Of a stretch of 64,000 nucleotides of DNA, positions 1 through 8,723 are shown in pieces. The notes under the pieces are model-generated. The model did not search any database. It saw only the letters and a program-made list of their open reading frames with translations, and was not told where the DNA came from. A program made the position numbers and the translations under genes. Each line of letters opens with the position of its first letter. The stretch's first letter is position 1. Source of the stretch: Bordetella parapertussis (GTDB lineage Bacteria > Pseudomonadota > Gammaproteobacteria > Burkholderiales > Burkholderiaceae_C); assembly GCA_945901125.1 (NCBI GenBank), contig CAMDKD010000003.1, positions 1-64,000 of the forward strand, read 5' to 3'.

Positions 1-1
1 C

Positions 2-61
2 AACTGCTGTCAAGGCCAGTCATGTGAATTGCAAGACGTCACGCAGTGCGCTGCGTGTTGA
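2..61 (+). CDS. possible C-terminal tail of an ArsR-type regulator (partial)
   Basis: An open frame enters from the left edge and stops at 59-61, 15 bases before the arsenate reductase start. The 19 visible residues are cysteine rich, with a vicinal CC pair followed by three further Cys. Arsenic-sensing ArsR repressors often carry such a Cys-rich tail and sit directly upstream of arsC. Too little is visible to be sure; it could be a chance open frame. Confidence 0.3.
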   Translation, partial: NCCQGQSCELQDVTQCAAC

Positions 62-76
62 ACAAAGGAAACTCTC

Positions 77-580
77 ATGAACCAGCCAAAACCATTGAAC
101 GTATTGTTTTTATGCACCCACAATTCGGCGCGCAGCATTCTGGCCGAAGCCTTGCTCAACCATATGGGCCGAGGACGCTTCAAAGGCTTTTCAGCCGGCA
201 GCAGCCCGCGAGACAAACAGCAGCCCAATCCTCTGGCCTTGGAAGTGCTACAAAAAGAAGGCATAGGCATTGAAGGTTTACGCAGCAAAAGCTGGGATGA
301 ATTTGCCTTGGCAGATGCACCGCACATGGACCTGGTGATCACGGTTTGCGACAACGCCGCCGGTGAGGTCTGTCCGTATTGGCCGGGCCAACCGGCGACA
401 GCGCATTGGGGTTACGAAGACCCGTCGGCAGGCGACGCAAGTGAAGATGAAAAGCGCATTGCTTTTCTCAAAACGCTGCACATGATCCGCCGTCGCCTGG
501 AGATTTTCATTAACCTGCCAGTCGCCAGTTTGAGCAAAATGGCTTTGCAGCAAAGCGCCAGAGAACTGGCCAAGCCATGA
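77..580 (+). CDS. arsC: arsenate reductase ArsC, low-molecular-weight phosphatase type
   Basis: A 167-residue cytoplasmic protein of the thioredoxin- or glutaredoxin-coupled arsenate reductase class related to low-molecular-weight tyrosine phosphatases. It reduces As(V) to As(III). The N-terminal P-loop reads LCTHNSARS, where the cysteine is the nucleophile; CDNAAGEVCP carries the second conserved Cys region, and the Asp of DPS near residue 115 is the expected general acid. A ribosome site (AAAGGA) lies 7 bases before the ATG. The stop overlaps the next gene's start by 4 bases (ATGA), so the two are translationally coupled in an arsenic operon whose regulator probably lies just left of the window. 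Confidence 0.9.
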   Translation: MNQPKPLNVLFLCTHNSARSILAEALLNHMGRGRFKGFSAGSSPRDKQQPNPLALEVLQKEGIGIEGLRSKSWDEFALADAPHMDLVITVCDNAAGEVCPYWPGQPATAHWGYEDPSAGDASEDEKRIAFLKTLHMIRRRLEIFINLPVASLSKMALQQSARELAKP

Positions 581-1221
581 GCAAATTCAAACACCTGCTG
601 GCAGAGTTTGCGGGTACCGCCGTCTTGTTGTGTGCAGTCATTGGCTCGGGCATCATGGCCGAACAACTTGCTCAAGGCAATACCGCGGTGGCCTTGCTGG
701 CAAACACATTAGCCACGGTGTTTGTTTTGTATGTATTGATCGAAACCCTGGGCCCGGTCAGCGGCGCGCATTTCAATCCGGTGGTCACTGTGTTCATGGC
801 TTGGCGGAATCGCTGGCCTGTGGTGCTGACCTTGGCTTGTGTGCTGGTACAACTCGCCGGAGCCGGCTGCGGTGCCTGGCTGGCGCATGCCATGTTTGAG
901 TTGGACATCGTGCAATGGTCAACCAAAGTAAGAACCGGTCCGGCGCAATGGCTGGCAGAGGCGGTGGCGACCGGCGGTTTGTTATCGGTGATTCTTTTGG
1001 CACCGCCCGGGCGTGCTGCCGGTCTCGTGGCTTGTTATATAGGCGGGGCGTATTGGTTCACTGCCAGCACCTCGTTTGCCAATCCGGCGGCAGTGTTCGG
1101 TCGCATGATGAGCAATACTTTTGCCGGCATACAGCCTGCGGATGCGCCGGGCTTTGTGCTGGCGCAATGCGTTGCCGGTTTGCTGGTTGCTGCGGGTTAC
1201 ACGCTACTGAAAAAATACTGA
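577..1221 (+). CDS. MIP-family aquaporin (arsenic-operon type)
   Basis: A 214-residue integral membrane channel of the aquaporin/aquaglyceroporin family with about six predicted spans. Both pore half-helices are visible: NPVVT near residue 68 instead of the usual NPA, and NPAAVFGR near residue 172, a canonical NPA with the following Arg of the selectivity filter. The start overlaps the arsC stop. Such channels (AqpS type) in ars operons let arsenite made by ArsC leave down its gradient, replacing an ArsB or Acr3 pump; no pump gene is visible here. The substrate is inferred from context only, and water or glycerol transport cannot be excluded. The NPV variant in the first motif is a small oddity. 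Confidence 0.85.
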   Translation: MSKFKHLLAEFAGTAVLLCAVIGSGIMAEQLAQGNTAVALLANTLATVFVLYVLIETLGPVSGAHFNPVVTVFMAWRNRWPVVLTLACVLVQLAGAGCGAWLAHAMFELDIVQWSTKVRTGPAQWLAEAVATGGLLSVILLAPPGRAAGLVACYIGGAYWFTASTSFANPAAVFGRMMSNTFAGIQPADAPGFVLAQCVAGLLVAAGYTLLKKY

Positions 1222-1244
1222 AGTACTTTTATAGAGGCGACAGC

Positions 1245-1706
1245 TTAAAGCAACTCAGGTGTTTGCACGGTGACCAGCATGGTTTGCGGTTTTTCGTCCT
1301 TGAAGCGTGAACGCAACCACCAGACAGACCCTTTTCTCACCACCAGTTCCTGCAATTGAATGTGCATTAATTGAGAAATGATTTCGCCGATCAAAGGCTG
1401 GTGCGTGACCAACAAGACGCTGTGTTTATTCAGCGGCCATTGCGCCAGTGTCAGCACATCGTCGATAGAAGCGTTCGGCGACAGTTCTTCACGCAGCTTG
1501 TATTTGCGTCCCAAGGGAATCACGGTTTGCTCGGCACGCACGCTGGGGCAGCACAAGACTTTGGTGCTTTCCGGTAATTGACGTTCCAGCCAGTGCGCCA
1601 TGCGCGCTGCCTGACGTTCGCCACGTGCGGTCAAAGGCCGCTCAGAGTCGGCTTGCCCGTCCTCAGCTTCTGTGGTTTCCGCATGACGCCAGAAAATCAA
1701 ATCCAT
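1245..1706 (-). CDS. SixA-type phosphohistidine phosphatase / histidine phosphatase family
   Basis: A 153-residue cytoplasmic protein of the histidine phosphatase superfamily. The catalytic RHA motif is near residue 8 (WRHAE), followed by the SERPLTARGERQA block typical of SixA, and a second catalytic His occurs in LLVTHQPLIGE. SixA removes phosphate from phosphohistidine in phosphorelay or PTS partners; the true target here is unknown. It is convergent with the aquaporin gene and divergent from ugd. It may be transcribed alone. Confidence 0.8.
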   Translation of the reverse strand: MDLIFWRHAETTEAEDGQADSERPLTARGERQAARMAHWLERQLPESTKVLCCPSVRAEQTVIPLGRKYKLREELSPNASIDDVLTLAQWPLNKHSVLLVTHQPLIGEIISQLMHIQLQELVVRKGSVWWLRSRFKDEKPQTMLVTVQTPELL

Positions 1707-1789
1707 AAAAGTTTGTATTCATGCAGGTTGATTGAAACGCTATTAGTTTTCAACACTGTACAAATAAGCCATGACTGTTTGGTGACAAG

Positions 1790-1807
1790 CGTTCATCAAA
1801 ACTTCAT
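1790..1807 (+). promoter_or_regulatory. candidate Pho box upstream of ugd
   Basis: The 18-base site has two TTCAT cores 11 bases apart with an A-rich spacer, matching about 12 of 18 positions of the PhoB consensus CTGTCATAAAACTGTCAT. It ends about 60 bases before the ugd start. PhoB control is inferred from the match and from similar sites near 5.4 kb. Confidence 0.4.
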
Positions 1808-1868
1808 GAAACAGACAAGGATTTGTCACGCAAATTTCCTAGGATCTTCACAAACAGGAAGCTAACAG

Positions 1869-3188
1869 ATGAAGATCACCGTATTTGGAACAGGTTATGT
1901 AGGTTTGGTGCAAGGTGCGGTGCTGGCAGATGCTGGTCACACTGTGACCTGTGTGGATATTGATGAAGCCAAACTGGCGCGCTTGAAAGACGGGGACATG
2001 CCTATCTTTGAACCAGGTCTGGAGTCTATTGTCAAAAACAATTACGCTGAAGACAGGTTGATATTTACCTCTGACGCAGCAGCTTCATTGCAACAAGCTG
2101 ACGTTGTTTTCATCGCGGTCGGCACACCGCCGGATGAAGACGGCAGCGCAGATTTGAAACACGTATTGAAAGTGGCTGACACCATAGGCAAACATTTAAA
2201 CGCTTATGCGGTTGTGGTGAACAAATCCACGGTGCCGGTGGGAACCGCTGACAAGGTCAGCCATGCGATCACGCAAGCGCTGAGTCAACGCGGCAGCAGC
2301 GTCGAATTTGACGTGGTGTCCAACCCCGAGTTTCTGAAAGAAGGCGCTGCCGTGGCCGACTGTCAGCGGCCAGACCGCATCGTCATCGGCACTGACAGTG
2401 CACGCGCTGAAAAAATGCTGCGCGAACTGTATGAACCGTTTAACCGCAACCACGACAAAATCATTGTCATGGGCATACGCAGTGCAGAGATGACCAAATA
2501 CGCTGCCAACTGCATGCTGGCCACCAAAATCAGTTATATGAACGAACTGGCCAATCTGGCCGAAGCCGTAGGCGCAGACATTGAATCGGTGCGCCAAGGT
2601 ATAGGCAGTGACCAGCGCATCGGTTATCACTTTATCTATGCAGGCGCCGGTTACGGCGGCAGCTGTTTTCCCAAAGACGTCAGCGCATTGGTGAAAACCG
2701 CACAGCAAATGGGCTATGAGCCTTTGATATTGAACGCAGTGGAAGCGCGCAACCAAGCGCAAAAACGCGTCATCTTTGACAAGATTGCCGGCCATTTTGT
2801 CGAAGGACTCGTCGGCAAGACGATTGCCTTGTGGGGTTTGTCATTCAAGCCGAACACGGATGACATGCGTGAAGCGCCCAGCCGTGTGTTGATGGAAGCT
2901 TTGTGGAAAGCGGGCGCCAAAGTTCAAGCTTTTGACCCGGCAGCCATGGAAGAAACCCAGCATATTTACGGCCAGCAGCCTTTGCTGCAACTGTGCGGCA
3001 CCAAGGAAGCTGCGCTGCACGGCGCCGATGCGCTGGTCATCATGACCGAATGGCGTCAGTTCAAGGCGCCGGATTTTGATTTGCTTAAAAAGACACTCAA
3101 GCAACCGCTGATATTTGACGGTCGCAATTTGTTCGACCCGGCGCGCATGCGCGAAAAAGGTTTTGTTTACAAAGGCATAGGCCGTTGA
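1869..3188 (+). CDS. ugd: UDP-glucose 6-dehydrogenase
   Basis: A 439-residue cytoplasmic enzyme that oxidises UDP-glucose to UDP-glucuronate with two NAD+. The N-terminal Rossmann motif GTGYVGLVQG starts at residue 7. The catalytic cysteine lies in GYGGSCFPKD near residue 264, and the central helix carries NPEFLKEGAA. The length is normal for the family. A Pho-box-like site lies upstream. UDP-glucuronate feeds exopolysaccharide or glucuronosyl lipids; the glycosyltransferase encoded 1 kb downstream on the other strand is a possible user. It is convergent with ppk2, with 3 bases between the stops. Confidence 0.95.
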   Translation: MKITVFGTGYVGLVQGAVLADAGHTVTCVDIDEAKLARLKDGDMPIFEPGLESIVKNNYAEDRLIFTSDAAASLQQADVVFIAVGTPPDEDGSADLKHVLKVADTIGKHLNAYAVVVNKSTVPVGTADKVSHAITQALSQRGSSVEFDVVSNPEFLKEGAAVADCQRPDRIVIGTDSARAEKMLRELYEPFNRNHDKIIVMGIRSAEMTKYAANCMLATKISYMNELANLAEAVGADIESVRQGIGSDQRIGYHFIYAGAGYGGSCFPKDVSALVKTAQQMGYEPLILNAVEARNQAQKRVIFDKIAGHFVEGLVGKTIALWGLSFKPNTDDMREAPSRVLMEALWKAGAKVQAFDPAAMEETQHIYGQQPLLQLCGTKEAALHGADALVIMTEWRQFKAPDFDLLKKTLKQPLIFDGRNLFDPARMREKGFVYKGIGR

Positions 3189-3191
3189 TTC

Positions 3192-4100
3192 TCAATACCT
3201 GTCAGGCACATACATGTCTGCAGGTACCGGATGGCGTATGTAATCCGGATTGCGAACACGTGCAGGCAATTCAATCGCCGGATGTTCAATTTCACTATAG
3301 GGCATTAGCGACAACAAATGGTCAATGCAATTGAGACGGGCTTTCTTTTTGTCGACGGCCTGCACCACCCACCAAGGAGACTCCGGTATGTGGGTACGCT
3401 CAATCATGGACTCCTTGGCGCGGGTATAGGCTTCCCAGCGCTTGCGGCTTTCCAGGTCCATGGGACTGAGTTTCCATTGCTTTAAAGGGTCGTGTATGCG
3501 GCCCAGAAAGCGGGCGTGCTGTTCATCGTCGGTGATGGAGAACCAGTACTTCACCACTTGTATACCGCTGCGTGTCAACATTTTTTCAAATTCAGGCACA
3601 GAGCGGAAAAATTCTTCATATTCCTCATCGGAACAAAAACCCATGACGCGCTCTACGCCGGCGCGGTTGTACCAGCTGCGGTCAAACAAAACTATTTCAC
3701 CAGCGGCCGGCAAATGCGCCACATAACGCTGGAAATACCATTGGGTGCGTTCCCGGTCGTTAGGCGCTGGCAGGGCGGTGACACGGCAAATACGCGGGTT
3801 CAAGCGTTGCGTGATGCGTTTGATGACGCCACCTTTGCCGGCTGCATCCCGGCCCTCAAACAAAATCACCACCCGGTGCTTGGTGGAAACCACCCAATCC
3901 TGTAACTTGACCAGTTCACCTTGCAAACGCAGCAGATTTTTAAAGTATTGCAAGCGTTGCTGCCGGTCCTGTAAAGACGCCTGGCCCTCATCGTCTAGGC
4001 GATCGTCCATTTCCAATTCGTATTCTTCGTCCAGGTTGTCAAGCATGTCTTCACGCACGCGTTGCAACAGGTGTTTGTCTATGGAAGATTTGTCTTGCAT
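3192..4100 (-). CDS. ppk2: polyphosphate kinase 2 family protein
   Basis: A 302-residue cytoplasmic kinase of the PPK2 family, which transfers phosphate between polyphosphate and nucleotides (usually polyP-driven NDP to NTP). The Walker A-like block FEGRDAAGKGG begins near residue 82, and the Walker B/lid signature FDRSWYNRAGVERVMGFC follows near residue 139. Both are diagnostic for PPK2. The N-terminal 40 residues are acidic, as in class I PPK2. It lies 11 bases downstream of the glycosyltransferase gene on the same strand and is probably cotranscribed with it behind a Pho-box-like site, which fits a phosphate-stress role. Confidence 0.92.
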   Translation of the reverse strand: MQDKSSIDKHLLQRVREDMLDNLDEEYELEMDDRLDDEGQASLQDRQQRLQYFKNLLRLQGELVKLQDWVVSTKHRVVILFEGRDAAGKGGVIKRITQRLNPRICRVTALPAPNDRERTQWYFQRYVAHLPAAGEIVLFDRSWYNRAGVERVMGFCSDEEYEEFFRSVPEFEKMLTRSGIQVVKYWFSITDDEQHARFLGRIHDPLKQWKLSPMDLESRKRWEAYTRAKESMIERTHIPESPWWVVQAVDKKKARLNCIDHLLSLMPYSEIEHPAIELPARVRNPDYIRHPVPADMYVPDRY

Positions 4101-4111
4101 ATGTTTTCCTT

Positions 4112-5344
4112 TCAGACCAGGCCGACAGGCACAGCCATGGCTGAAGACCCGGTGTAGTGTTGTTCGCGTTGCCGCAGTACGTCGTACATGACCGATTCTG
4201 TTTTTTGCACAATCATGTCCCAGCCCATGGCTTTCGCGGTCACACAGGCTTGTTGTCTGACATAAGTCATCAATTCAGGGTTGTTCAGCAAGGCTTGTGC
4301 AGCCATTTCGAAATGCACCCCGGAGTCGTGGGCTGCCAGCATGCCGTTGATGCCGCTATGTATCAATTCACCGGCTGCGGCGTGTTTGAACGCCACCACG
4401 GCCAAGCCTGATGCCATGGCTTCCAGCGTGACGTTGCCAAAAGTTTCGGTCTGGCTGGCAAACACAAACATGTCTGCGCTGGCGTAATGCACCGCCAAGT
4501 CTTCACCGGTTCTAAAGCCGGCAAAAATCACATCAGTGTGTGCTTGTTCAAGCTCGGCCCGCATAGGCCCATCGCCTACCAGCACCAGTTTGATGTCTGG
4601 CGTTCTTTGTTTGGCCATGGCATAGGTTTGCAACACCAGCTTGAGGTTTTTTTCTGCCGCCAGTCTGCCGACATACAGCATGACCGTCTGATTTGCAACT
4701 GCGTTCCAGTTGTCGCGCAATAACTGGCTGCGTTTGGCGGGTGAGAATAGCTGCGTGTCTATGCCACGCGGCACCACTTGCAAACGCTCAAAGCCACTGC
4801 TGTGTAGGCTGTCGGCGAGTTGTTGAGTAGGCACCATGGTGGCATCGGCTGCGTTATGGAATTTACGCATATAAGAAAGAATGGCACCGCTTAACCAGCC
4901 TATGCCGTAGTGGCTGCTGTAGGCATGGAAGTTGGTACGGAAATCGGTGCTGACAGGGATGCGCAATTTGCGTGCGACTTGCAAAGCCGACCAACCCAGC
5001 GGTCCTTCGGTGGCGATATGCACCACATCCGGCCGTTTGAACGACCACAGGCGGTGCAATTCTTTTTTGGCCGGCAAGCCCATGCGCAATTGTTTGTAAA
5101 AAGGAATCGGCATGCCTTTGACCAGTAATTCGTTAAAGCCTTGGCTGCTTTGCGCCAACTGTGTTTTTTGTTGACGCGGCCGCACCAGCCAGATGTCGTG
5201 TCCGTTGGCTTGCAAGCCGTTGACCATTTTTGACAAAGTGTGGGCCACGCCGTTGATGTCCGGTGGAAATGTCTCGGTGACCACGGATATGTTCAATGCC
5301 CGTCGGGCATGACCGAAACGCTCAACTTGTATGTGTGTATTCAT
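4112..5344 (-). CDS. GT4-family glycosyltransferase (MgtA/SQD2-like)
   Basis: A 410-residue GT-B fold retaining glycosyltransferase. The N-terminal block VTETFPPDINGVAHTLS is typical of the mannosyl- and glucosyl-transferases related to MgtA, PimB and SQD2; the C-terminal sugar-nucleotide site appears as YVGRLAAEKN and later ETFGNVTLEAMASG with the EX7E-type motif. I chose the ATG at 5344 because AGAGGG precedes it and homology begins soon after; an open frame runs 33 codons further up to 5443 but overlaps the regulatory sites. Likely substrate is a lipid or polysaccharide acceptor. With ugd and ppk2 nearby and Pho-box-like sites upstream, a role in glycolipid synthesis under phosphate limitation is plausible but not shown. 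Confidence 0.8.
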   Translation of the reverse strand: MNTHIQVERFGHARRALNISVVTETFPPDINGVAHTLSKMVNGLQANGHDIWLVRPRQQKTQLAQSSQGFNELLVKGMPIPFYKQLRMGLPAKKELHRLWSFKRPDVVHIATEGPLGWSALQVARKLRIPVSTDFRTNFHAYSSHYGIGWLSGAILSYMRKFHNAADATMVPTQQLADSLHSSGFERLQVVPRGIDTQLFSPAKRSQLLRDNWNAVANQTVMLYVGRLAAEKNLKLVLQTYAMAKQRTPDIKLVLVGDGPMRAELEQAHTDVIFAGFRTGEDLAVHYASADMFVFASQTETFGNVTLEAMASGLAVVAFKHAAAGELIHSGINGMLAAHDSGVHFEMAAQALLNNPELMTYVRQQACVTAKAMGWDMIVQKTESVMYDVLRQREQHYTGSSAMAVPVGLV

Positions 5345-5388
5345 CCCTCTACTGTGACGCTCAATTAAAACAATTTGATGAAATTCAT

Positions 5389-5406
5389 ATGTCAGAAACA
5401 TGACAT
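5389..5406 (-). promoter_or_regulatory. candidate Pho box, glycosyltransferase/ppk2 side
   Basis: Read on the minus strand, ATGTCAT and CTGACAT are spaced by GTTT, so two 7-base repeats with a 4-base gap fit the PhoB layout. The site is also a near-perfect palindrome (ATGTCA-N6-TGACAT). It lies 45 bases upstream of the glycosyltransferase start. Confidence 0.45.
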
Positions 5407-5421
5407 GCAAAAGACTTGGCA

Positions 5422-5439
5422 ATGTCATGAAAATTTCAT
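5422..5439 (+). promoter_or_regulatory. candidate Pho box, membrane-protein side
   Basis: The plus strand reads ATGTCATGAAAATTTCAT, matching 14 of 18 positions of the PhoB consensus. It ends 72 bases before the start at 5512. Together with the minus-strand site at 5389-5406 it makes a divergent regulatory region of about 170 bases. Confidence 0.45.
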
Positions 5440-5511
5440 TCAAAAACGTGACAGTTGCAAGTCGGATTGTTTGTTATGTCTGACCGGAACCCTTCACTCA
5501 CAGGAGAAAGC

Positions 5512-6126
5512 ATGAAGCATTTATTGAAAACACTGGAAACCCAGCGCTGGGACGATCACCGCTACTACCACCACAGCCGGGTGAATCAGTCACTGCACCT
5601 GATCAGCGCCCTGTCTTTTCTGGTGGCCTACGTCTATTTGTTCATTGATCCGGTGGTCTCCGCCTTGATCGCCTGGTTGTTTTCCATGAGCACGCGCCAG
5701 ATCGGTCATTTCTTTTTTGAACCCAAAGGCTTTGACGAGATCAATCTGGCCACCCACGAATACAAAGAAGAAATCAAGGTCGGCTACAACTTGAGACGCA
5801 AAATCGTGCTGCTCACCATTTGCGCCATGATTCCTGTGCTGGCCTACTGGATGCCGCAGTACCTGACCTGGGCTGTGCCGGCCGCTTATGAAGACACACC
5901 CGTGCGTATCACCGGCATGCTGTGGCTGTTTCTGGGCATCGCCGGTTTGATGTTCCGCGTCTTCCAACTCTGGCACCAGGATAGCCTGCTGGCCGGTCTG
6001 GCCTGGGCCATGAAGATCATCACCGACCCGGTGCACGATATCAAGATGTACTACAAGTCACCTTTTTATCTGTTGCGCGGCGAATGGATTGATCCCATGG
6101 ACCATGTCAGAACCTCAGTGCATTAA
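5512..6126 (+). CDS. multi-pass membrane protein of unknown function
   Basis: A 204-residue protein with about four hydrophobic segments (near residues 30-60, 95-115 and 125-150). I chose the ATG at 5512 because CAGGAGAAAG precedes it by a normal distance; the frame is open to 5455. Histidines are frequent in the N-terminal third (RYYHHSR, SLHLIS, QIGHFFFEPKGFDE). The arrangement of conserved-looking His with a GHxFFE-type motif faintly recalls the Mpo1/DUF962 lipid dioxygenase fold, but I cannot assign it. A Pho-box-like site upstream and lipid genes downstream suggest membrane lipid metabolism. Its stop overlaps the convergent aminotransferase gene by 4 bases. Confidence 0.75.
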   Translation: MKHLLKTLETQRWDDHRYYHHSRVNQSLHLISALSFLVAYVYLFIDPVVSALIAWLFSMSTRQIGHFFFEPKGFDEINLATHEYKEEIKVGYNLRRKIVLLTICAMIPVLAYWMPQYLTWAVPAAYEDTPVRITGMLWLFLGIAGLMFRVFQLWHQDSLLAGLAWAMKIITDPVHDIKMYYKSPFYLLRGEWIDPMDHVRTSVH

Positions 6127-7787
6127 GCCAAAGTCCATTTCTTATTCAGCATTTCTTTCAAAAGGCTTCTACGGATTCGACGGTTGGTTTGCTCGGCTTG
6201 CACCCAGAACCAACCGTCGTTTTGCATTTGCTGCGCGGCCCGTACAAAGCGCTGAACGAATATTTCAAAGTCAGCGTCGTTGATGTTCAAGCTGAAGATC
6301 ATGCGGCCTGAGCCCACCCAACTGAGCGCAATGCCTTGGTCTCTCATATAAAACTGCAGCAACCAGTTGTAGCGGCCTGCCACCGTATACAAAATCGACC
6401 AGACGCTCTCCATGCCAGCCACTTGCACCGGGACACCGGCTTGTTGCAAGCGCGTGTTGAGCGCCTGCATGCGCTCAGACCAGGTTCGGCTGCTGTCGGC
6501 GTACATGGCTTGCACCTCATCAGTTTGCAGCTGCTCCAAAAACACCTGCATGGTGGTCATGACATAAGGATGAGCATTGAAGGTACCGCGAGCAAAACAC
6601 AGATCGCCCGGTCGCTGTTCATCAAAGCGTTTCATCCATTGGGACATGCCGCAAATCACCCCGACCGGCAAACCGCCGCCCAGTGTTTTGCCGTAAGTCA
6701 CCAGATCGGCTTTGACGTTGAAATATTCCTGCGCGCCGCCTGGTGCCAGCCTGAAGCCGAGAAACACCTCGTCCATGATGAGTGCAATGCCTTTGTCGGT
6801 GCAGACCTGACGCAGTTGTTGCAGCCATTCTGTATAGGCCTGGCGGTCGTAGTGGATGCTGCGTCCGCCATCGACCAGGGTCGAATCAGTCGGTGCGGAT
6901 TTGTTCGGGTGCATGGCTTGCAAGGGGTTGACCAGCACACAAGCGATGTCATTGCGGTTGCGCAGCACGCGCAGCGTGTTTGCGTGCATGTCGTTCAAGG
7001 TCAACGTGTCCGACGAAGGTGGCATGGGGTTGCCGGGGCCGGGTTGCACATCGTCCCACCAGCCGTGGTAGGCACCGGTGAAGCGAACAATCTTGCGTTT
7101 GCGGCTGTGGTAACGCGCCAGGCGCACGGCTTGCATAACCGCTTCGGTGCCCGACATGTGAAACGACACTTCTTGCATGCCGGAGATGTCACACAAGCGT
7201 TTGACGTTATCCAGCACACAGGGGTGGTAAGAACCGAGCACGGGGCCCAGCGCTTGCGCACGGGACACGCCTTCTGCAATGCAGGCTTTGTAAAAGTCCA
7301 GACCGAACAAATTGACACCGTACGAGCCGGTGACATCAAAGTAACGGTTACCGTCCATGTCGGTCAGGTAAACCCCCTCGCTTTCGCGCCAGAAGCTGCC
7401 CAGTTGTATGTGTTGGCTGAGTTGTTCGCGAAACTGGTAGGGCACGCGGTATTGGCTGATCAATTGCAAATCCGAAATCATGGGTTTGACTTGGGCCGAC
7501 ATGGCCAGTGTGTTCGGACTGCGCGATTGCAAGCGGTGCGCCAATGCCTGCAAGCTTTGTTGCCGCTGCAACACCACAGTCTGCGGCGCTTGATCGGCAG
7601 CAAACCACTGCTCATCCCGGTAGCTGTAGGCTGGAATCCAAGCAGCCACACGTTTGGACATGCGCAAATGACCACCCAGCGAAGGGTGCTTGGCCATGGA
7701 CAGTTGCAGGCGTTGGTGCATTTTTTTCAGCAGCACTGCGCAAGCCAGTGCACTTGCAGTCAGGGTCAGTGTATTGAGCAACTCCAT
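6123..7787 (-). CDS. class III PLP-dependent aminotransferase with N-terminal extension
   Basis: A 554-residue protein. The aminotransferase core resembles glutamate-1-semialdehyde aminomutase and related class III enzymes: GSYGVNLFG, the HMSGTEAVMQAVRLAR block, YHGWWDD, the Asp of MDEVFLGFR, and the PLP lysine in VTYGKTLGGGLP. Ahead of it lie about 130 extra residues, beginning with a hydrophobic stretch (residues 5-22) that could anchor the protein to the membrane. The start at 7787 is preceded by GAAAGG; a longer open frame to 7862 would overlap the divergent psd gene. The reaction is unknown. It is longer than HemL (about 430 residues), so it is not the tetrapyrrole enzyme. The neighbours are lipid genes. 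Confidence 0.8.
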   Translation of the reverse strand: MELLNTLTLTASALACAVLLKKMHQRLQLSMAKHPSLGGHLRMSKRVAAWIPAYSYRDEQWFAADQAPQTVVLQRQQSLQALAHRLQSRSPNTLAMSAQVKPMISDLQLISQYRVPYQFREQLSQHIQLGSFWRESEGVYLTDMDGNRYFDVTGSYGVNLFGLDFYKACIAEGVSRAQALGPVLGSYHPCVLDNVKRLCDISGMQEVSFHMSGTEAVMQAVRLARYHSRKRKIVRFTGAYHGWWDDVQPGPGNPMPPSSDTLTLNDMHANTLRVLRNRNDIACVLVNPLQAMHPNKSAPTDSTLVDGGRSIHYDRQAYTEWLQQLRQVCTDKGIALIMDEVFLGFRLAPGGAQEYFNVKADLVTYGKTLGGGLPVGVICGMSQWMKRFDEQRPGDLCFARGTFNAHPYVMTTMQVFLEQLQTDEVQAMYADSSRTWSERMQALNTRLQQAGVPVQVAGMESVWSILYTVAGRYNWLLQFYMRDQGIALSWVGSGRMIFSLNINDADFEIFVQRFVRAAQQMQNDGWFWVQAEQTNRRIRRSLLKEMLNKKWTLA

Positions 7788-7835
7788 CAAGCGTTTCCTT
7801 TCAAAACCTCCTTTGTATGACGATTGGGTTAAAAA

Positions 7836-8723
7836 ATGATGACTATTCGCGATGTATTTCAAAAAATAGGTGCCAACGAAGATTTAAATTTTTTGTTGAC
7901 TAACCGTATTCCCAGGGCGGCATTGACCCGTTTCATAGGCTGGTTCAGCCAAATACGCCATCCTTGGGTACGGGATGCATCGATTGCTGTCTGGCGGAGT
8001 TTCGCGGATCTGGACTTGTCCGAGGCCCGCAAAACGCATTTCGACAGCTTGCACGACTGTTTTATCCGCGAGCTCAAACCCGGTGCCAGAACCGTGGATA
8101 TGTCGCCCGATGTATTGACCAGCCCGTGTGACGGCATTGTCGGCGCCATGGGCCGGGTGCACGACGGCCAAGTGTTTCAAGCCAAAGGCTTTCCCTATTC
8201 GCTCAAAGATTTGCTGGGCGAGCAAGCCAGCGCCGCTCATTGGCATAACGGTTGGTTCATGACCATACGCATCACTTCTTCCATGTACCACCGGTTCCAC
8301 GCGCCATTCCAAGGCAGGTTAAAGCGGGTGCAGTATTTTTCCGGGGACACCTGGAACGTCAACCCTATTGCTTTGAAGCGGGTTGAAAAACTTTTTTGCA
8401 AAAACGAGAGAGCCTTGCTGGAGACTGAAATAGGGCCGCAGGCTTACCCGGTGGCATTGGTGCCGGTGGCGGCGGTGCTGGTGGCCAGCATTCGCTTGCA
8501 TGCGCTCGACGGGCTGTTGCGCGATGTCTGCCACGGCCCCTTGGATGTGTCGTGTGATGCAGCGTTTGACAAGGGCGATGAACTCGGTTGGTTCCAGCAC
8601 GGTTCGACCATTCTTATATTTGTGCCTGAATCATTCAGCTTTGCTGAAGGCATAGAAGAAGGCCGTGTGCTGAAAATGGGTCAAGCGCTGATGCACTTAC
8701 CCGCTGACAACCGCGTCGCGTGA
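7836..8723 (+). CDS. psd: phosphatidylserine decarboxylase
   Basis: A 295-residue inner-membrane-associated proenzyme that makes phosphatidylethanolamine from phosphatidylserine. The self-cleavage site reads HGST with the pyruvoyl-forming Ser at about residue 257, close to the C-terminus as expected. SPCDGIVGAMG and the catalytic His region MYHRFHAPFQGR are also present. The family motif is usually LGST; here the first residue is His. The start region is shared with the divergent aminotransferase gene (48-base gap). The last 27 bases overlap the end of the convergent transporter gene. Confidence 0.92.
   Translation: MMTIRDVFQKIGANEDLNFLLTNRIPRAALTRFIGWFSQIRHPWVRDASIAVWRSFADLDLSEARKTHFDSLHDCFIRELKPGARTVDMSPDVLTSPCDGIVGAMGRVHDGQVFQAKGFPYSLKDLLGEQASAAHWHNGWFMTIRITSSMYHRFHAPFQGRLKRVQYFSGDTWNVNPIALKRVEKLFCKNERALLETEIGPQAYPVALVPVAAVLVASIRLHALDGLLRDVCHGPLDVSCDAAFDKGDELGWFQHGSTILIFVPESFSFAEGIEEGRVLKMGQALMHLPADNRVA

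Noticed and set aside
5345..5443. 33-codon upstream extension of the glycosyltransferase
   Set aside because: It covers the Pho-box-like palindrome and has no ribosome site; family homology starts after the ATG at 5344.
6336..7820. 494-codon open frame on the plus strand
   Set aside because: It lies entirely opposite the aminotransferase gene, is rich in His, Gln and Ala with no domain, and is a codon-bias shadow.
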